From Lysobacterales bacterium (GTDB lineage Bacteria; Pseudomonadota; Gammaproteobacteria; Xanthomonadales; Rhodanobacteraceae), in contig QUBV01000031.1 in NCBI GenBank assembly GCA_014338185.1, positions 1-35,993 of the forward strand: DNA of 35,993 nt, in the 5' to 3' direction. Below are positions 34,125-35,993 of the stretch, piece after piece; positions within the stretch are counted from its first letter, which is position 1, and the number at the start of each line of letters is the position of its first letter. Under the pieces are notes generated by a model. It did not search any database. It saw only the letters and a list, made by a program, of their open reading frames with translations, and was not told the DNA's origin. The position numbers and the translations under genes were made by a program.

Positions 34125-35993
34125 ATGCCGATGCCGCTGAGCCTCAACGAAATCCGCGAACGCGCGCGGGCCTTCGCCAAGGAATGGGCCGGCGAAACCA
34201 GCGAGCGCGCCGAAGCGCAATCGTTCTGGAACGAGTTTTTCAACGTGTTCGGCGTCAACCGCCGCCGCATCGCCGTGTTCGAGCAGAAGGCCGAACGCTT
34301 CTCCGGCGCGCGCCATGGCCGCATCGACGTGTTCTGGCCTGGCGTGATGCTGGCCGAGCACAAGAGCGAAGGCCGCGATCTCGACGCAGCCTTTGAGCAG
34401 GCCACCGACTATTTCGCCGGCTTGAGCAACGGCGAGCTGCCGCGCTACGTGCTGGTGAGCGACTTCCGCCGCCTGCGCCTGCACGACCTGGAAAGCGGCG
34501 AGCGCAGCGAATTCGCGCTCGGCGAACTGCACAAGGAAATCGGCCGCTTCGGCTTCATCAGCGGCTACCAGACCCGCGTCTACAAGGAAGAAGACCCGGT
34601 CAACGTGCAGGCTGCCGAGCGCATGGGCAAGCTGCACGATGCGCTCAAGGCTGCCGGCTACGCCGGCCATGCGCTCGAACTGCTGCTGGTGCGGCTGCTG
34701 TTCTGCCTGTTCGCCGACGACACCGGCATCTTTCCGCGCCAGGCCTTCCACGACCTGATCGGTCAGCGCACTGCCGAGGACGGTAGCGACCTCGGCATGT
34801 GGGTCGGGCGCATCTTCCAGGTGCTCAACACCGCAGCGGACAAACGCCAGACCACGCTCGACGAGCAGCTGGCCGAGCTGCCCTGGGTCAACGGCAAGCT
34901 GTTCGAGGAAATCCTGCCGCTGGCCGACTTCAACGCCGCCATGCGCACGCTGCTGCTGGACGCGAGCACGCTGGACTGGAGCCGGATCAGCCCGGCGATC
35001 TTCGGCTCGATGTTCCAGTCGGTGATGGACGCCAAGGCCCGCCGCAACCTGGGCGCGCACTACACCAGCGAGAAGAACATCCTGAAATTGATCGGCCCGC
35101 TGTTCCTCGATGGCCTCAAGAACGAGCTCGACAAGGCCGGTCATGACGAGAAAAAACTCGCCCAACTGCACCGCAAACTGGCCACGCTCACCTTCCTCGA
35201 CCCCGCCTGCGGCTGCGGCAACTTCCTCATCATCGCCTACCGCGAGCTGCGCCTTTTGGAGCTGGAGGTGCTCACGCGCCAGTTCGCGCGCCAGCAGTCG
35301 GTACTGGTGCGCGTGCACGACCACGTGCTGGTGGACGTGGACCAGTTCCACGGCATCGAGATCGAGGAGTTCCCGGCGCAGATCGCCCAGGTGGCGATGT
35401 GGCTGATGGACCACCAGATGAACCAGCAGGTGTCGGCGCAGTTCGGCGAAAACATCACCCGCCTGCCGCTGAAAAAGTCGGCCACGATCGTCCATGGCAA
35501 CGCGCTGCGGATGGACTGGAGCGAGGTGGTGGAAGCGCAGCGGCTGGATTACATCTTGGGGAATCCGCCGTTTGTGGGCTCCAAGCTGATGAGCGTGCAG
35601 CAGCGCGAAGACCTGCTGGCCGTGGCCGGTGGCCTGAAAGGCGCGGGCGTGCTGGATTTCGTCAGCGCCTGGTATCTGAAAGCTGCGCAGTTCATCGAAG
35701 GCCATCCAACCCGCTGCGCCTTCGTGTCAACCAATTCCATCTGTCAGGGCGAACAGGTCGGCATTCTCTGGGGCGCGATGCTCCAGCGCGGCATGCGGAT
35801 CTTCTTCGCCCACCGCACCTTCCGCTGGAACAACGAGGCACGCGGCGTGGCGGCGGTGCATTGCGTGATCGTGGGCTTTGCCGCAAGTGAAGTCGCGCCC
35901 AAGCGTCTGTTCGATTATCAGGACATTGCCGGCGAGCCGCATGAGGTGAACGCGGGCAATATCAATCCGTATCTGGTGGATGCGGCGGATGTG
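34125..35993 (+). CDS. MmeI-like type IIL/IIG restriction-modification enzyme (3' end outside window)
   Basis: The frame is open from ATG 34125 to the edge of the window (623 codons) and continues beyond it. It combines endonuclease and N6-adenine methyltransferase in one chain. At the N-terminus IDVFWPGVMLAEHK gives D68, E78 and K80 with exactly the D-X9-E-X-K spacing of the MmeI PD-(D/E)xK site. A helical linker follows (HALELLLVRLLFCLFADDTG near 185). The methyltransferase has motif I LDPACGCGNF (D359 onward), HGIEIEEFPAQIA, and motif IV NPPF (480-483). The target-recognition part begins near the edge (AAVHCVIVGF). The family is about 900 residues, so roughly 300 are missing from view. ATG 34131 is an alternative start. 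It probably cleaves incoming DNA a fixed distance from its site while methylating one host strand. Confidence 0.9.
   Translation, partial: MPMPLSLNEIRERARAFAKEWAGETSERAEAQSFWNEFFNVFGVNRRRIAVFEQKAERFSGARHGRIDVFWPGVMLAEHKSEGRDLDAAFEQATDYFAGLSNGELPRYVLVSDFRRLRLHDLESGERSEFALGELHKEIGRFGFISGYQTRVYKEEDPVNVQAAERMGKLHDALKAAGYAGHALELLLVRLLFCLFADDTGIFPRQAFHDLIGQRTAEDGSDLGMWVGRIFQVLNTAADKRQTTLDEQLAELPWVNGKLFEEILPLADFNAAMRTLLLDASTLDWSRISPAIFGSMFQSVMDAKARRNLGAHYTSEKNILKLIGPLFLDGLKNELDKAGHDEKKLAQLHRKLATLTFLDPACGCGNFLIIAYRELRLLELEVLTRQFARQQSVLVRVHDHVLVDVDQFHGIEIEEFPAQIAQVAMWLMDHQMNQQVSAQFGENITRLPLKKSATIVHGNALRMDWSEVVEAQRLDYILGNPPFVGSKLMSVQQREDLLAVAGGLKGAGVLDFVSAWYLKAAQFIEGHPTRCAFVSTNSICQGEQVGILWGAMLQRGMRIFFAHRTFRWNNEARGVAAVHCVIVGFAASEVAPKRLFDYQDIAGEPHEVNAGNINPYLVDAADV

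Noticed and set aside
31430-34405. Minus-strand frame of about 990 codons opposite the metalloprotease
   Set aside because: Same cause: the mirror of a real gene with a complete metzincin site and signal peptide.
34068-35705. Minus-strand frame of about 545 codons at the right edge
   Set aside because: Opposite the continuously open plus frame from 34125, which carries exact MmeI-type nuclease and methyltransferase motifs.

Overview
The window is high-GC chromosomal DNA with a gammaproteobacterial gene order: ffh with a divergent ypjD/ccsA-like gene, then rpsP-rimM-trmD-rplS, and htpG nearby. The protein content (TonB receptors, PnuC-type transporter, AcnD plus PrpF, secreted proteins carrying a short (D/E)x(I/L/V)(F/Y)xx(G/N)F(D/E) motif) suggests the Lysobacterales (Xanthomonadales), perhaps a Rhodanobacteraceae/Dokdonella-like organism. 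This placement is inference from style and synteny, not a database match. No rRNA, tRNA, CRISPR array or insertion sequence was seen.

Layout. 79-2091 (-) is a 2,4-dienoyl-CoA reductase (fadH) with an 18-bp near-palindrome in front of it. 2207-3745 (+) is a secreted beta-helix protein. 3904-15987 holds a dispersed set of methylcitrate-cycle genes (acnD, prpD, prpF), interrupted by a secreted pectate-lyase-like gene (-), a phosphotransferase, a TPP-riboswitch-controlled thiamine uptake pair (TonB receptor plus PnuC/PnuT) and a small toxin-antitoxin operon that looks leaderless. 16006-18341 is ypjD/ffh. 18479-22205 is a tight three-gene operon of secreted proteins (DUF1800, Tat-dependent DUF1501, a small CxxCH cytochrome-like protein), placed between ffh and rpsP, where gammaproteobacteria often have nothing. 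22360-24369 is the ribosomal/tRNA-modification operon, closed by a textbook terminator. 24533-26404 is htpG behind a good sigma-32 promoter. 26405-27088 is gene-poor and holds the 3' part of a secreted repeat protein. 27089-29042 pairs a methionine/glutamine aminotransferase with an omega-amidase (methionine salvage). An ArnT/PMT-like glycosyltransferase, yceH and a secreted metzincin-type metalloprotease follow. From 34125 to the window edge runs an incomplete MmeI-like single-chain restriction-modification enzyme.

How they fit together. Fatty-acid and propionate catabolism (fadH, acnD, prpD, prpF), thiamine scavenging, polysaccharide attack (two beta-helix proteins) and secreted hydrolases fit a heterotroph living on polymers and scavenged cofactors. 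The least explained features are the acidic-aromatic motif shared by five otherwise unrelated exported (or formerly exported) proteins, and the DUF1800-DUF1501-cytochrome operon, two of whose three members carry that motif.
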